From positions 1 through 5,788 of the forward strand of contig DAWL01000167.1 in assembly GCA_002505935.1 (NCBI GenBank): DNA of 5,788 nt, read 5' to 3'. Positions within the stretch are counted from its first letter, which is position 1. Every line of letters starts with the position of its first letter. A program made the translations under genes and the position numbers. The DNA comes from Euryarchaeota archaeon UBA226 (GTDB taxonomy: Archaea > Thermoplasmatota > Poseidoniia > Poseidoniales > Poseidoniaceae). This document shows, piece after piece, positions 5,763 to 5,788 of this stretch. The notes under the pieces were generated by a model. It worked only from the letters and a program-made list of their open reading frames with translations, was not told where the DNA came from and searched no databases.

Positions 5763-5788
5763 ATGCAATCAGGAGAAACCAAGGAAGG
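5763..5788 (+). CDS. Possible first codons of a divergent gene (runs off the window)
   Basis: On the plus strand an ATG opens a frame reading M-Q-S-G-E-T-K-E to the right edge, preceded by a purine-rich stretch (GAGGAGAGGGGG) with GGGGGTG about 5 bases before the ATG that could serve as a ribosome binding site. Only eight full codons are visible, and the other two plus frames are also open here from GTG codons at 5735 and 5738, so neither frame nor reality can be settled. No product can be named. Confidence 0.3.

Overview
The window is a compact block of at least six genes, all read from the minus strand. In transcription order (high to low coordinates) they are: a dUTPase (dut), an octanoyltransferase (lipB), a large signal-peptide-bearing, membrane-anchored surface protein of unknown function, a winged-helix regulator with a TPR-like C-terminal part, a fold-type I PLP-dependent aminotransferase, and a UbiX-type flavin prenyltransferase that runs off the left edge. 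A short 206-base stretch at the right end separates this block from what may be the first codons of a divergent plus-strand gene.

The organism is most likely an archaeon, perhaps a marine planktonic euryarchaeon of the Marine Group II / Poseidoniia kind. This is an inference from several weak signs, not a proof. The secreted protein has an N-terminal signal peptide, a single C-terminal membrane helix with a short basic tail, and eleven N-X-S/T sequons, a design common among archaeal surface proteins. Spacers are short with TATA-like boxes rather than clear bacterial -35/-10 pairs, Shine-Dalgarno use is patchy, and the regulator has an archaeal-looking winged helix. Base composition looks moderate, slightly AT-rich by eye. 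No RNA gene, CRISPR array, transposon or phage gene was seen.

Region by region: 5583-5788 is the upstream region of dut and holds a near-perfect 12-base direct repeat ending close to the dut start. From 5582 to 4500, dut and lipB are separated by 9 bases and are probably co-transcribed. A 55-base gap with a TATA-like element precedes the surface protein gene (4444-2777). A 58-base gap precedes the regulator (2718-1534). The aminotransferase (1511-369) follows after 22 bases and ubiX (362-1) after 6 bases, so regulator, aminotransferase and ubiX look like one operon.

Functionally the block mixes nucleotide-pool hygiene (dUTPase), lipoylation of 2-oxoacid dehydrogenase or glycine cleavage enzymes (LipB), prenylated-FMN cofactor supply (UbiX), an amino-acid transaminase of unknown substrate, and one uncharacterised surface protein. 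No single pathway joins them. The most notable items are the surface protein, the repeat pair before dut, the regulator-aminotransferase-ubiX cluster, and the ambiguous start of the regulator.
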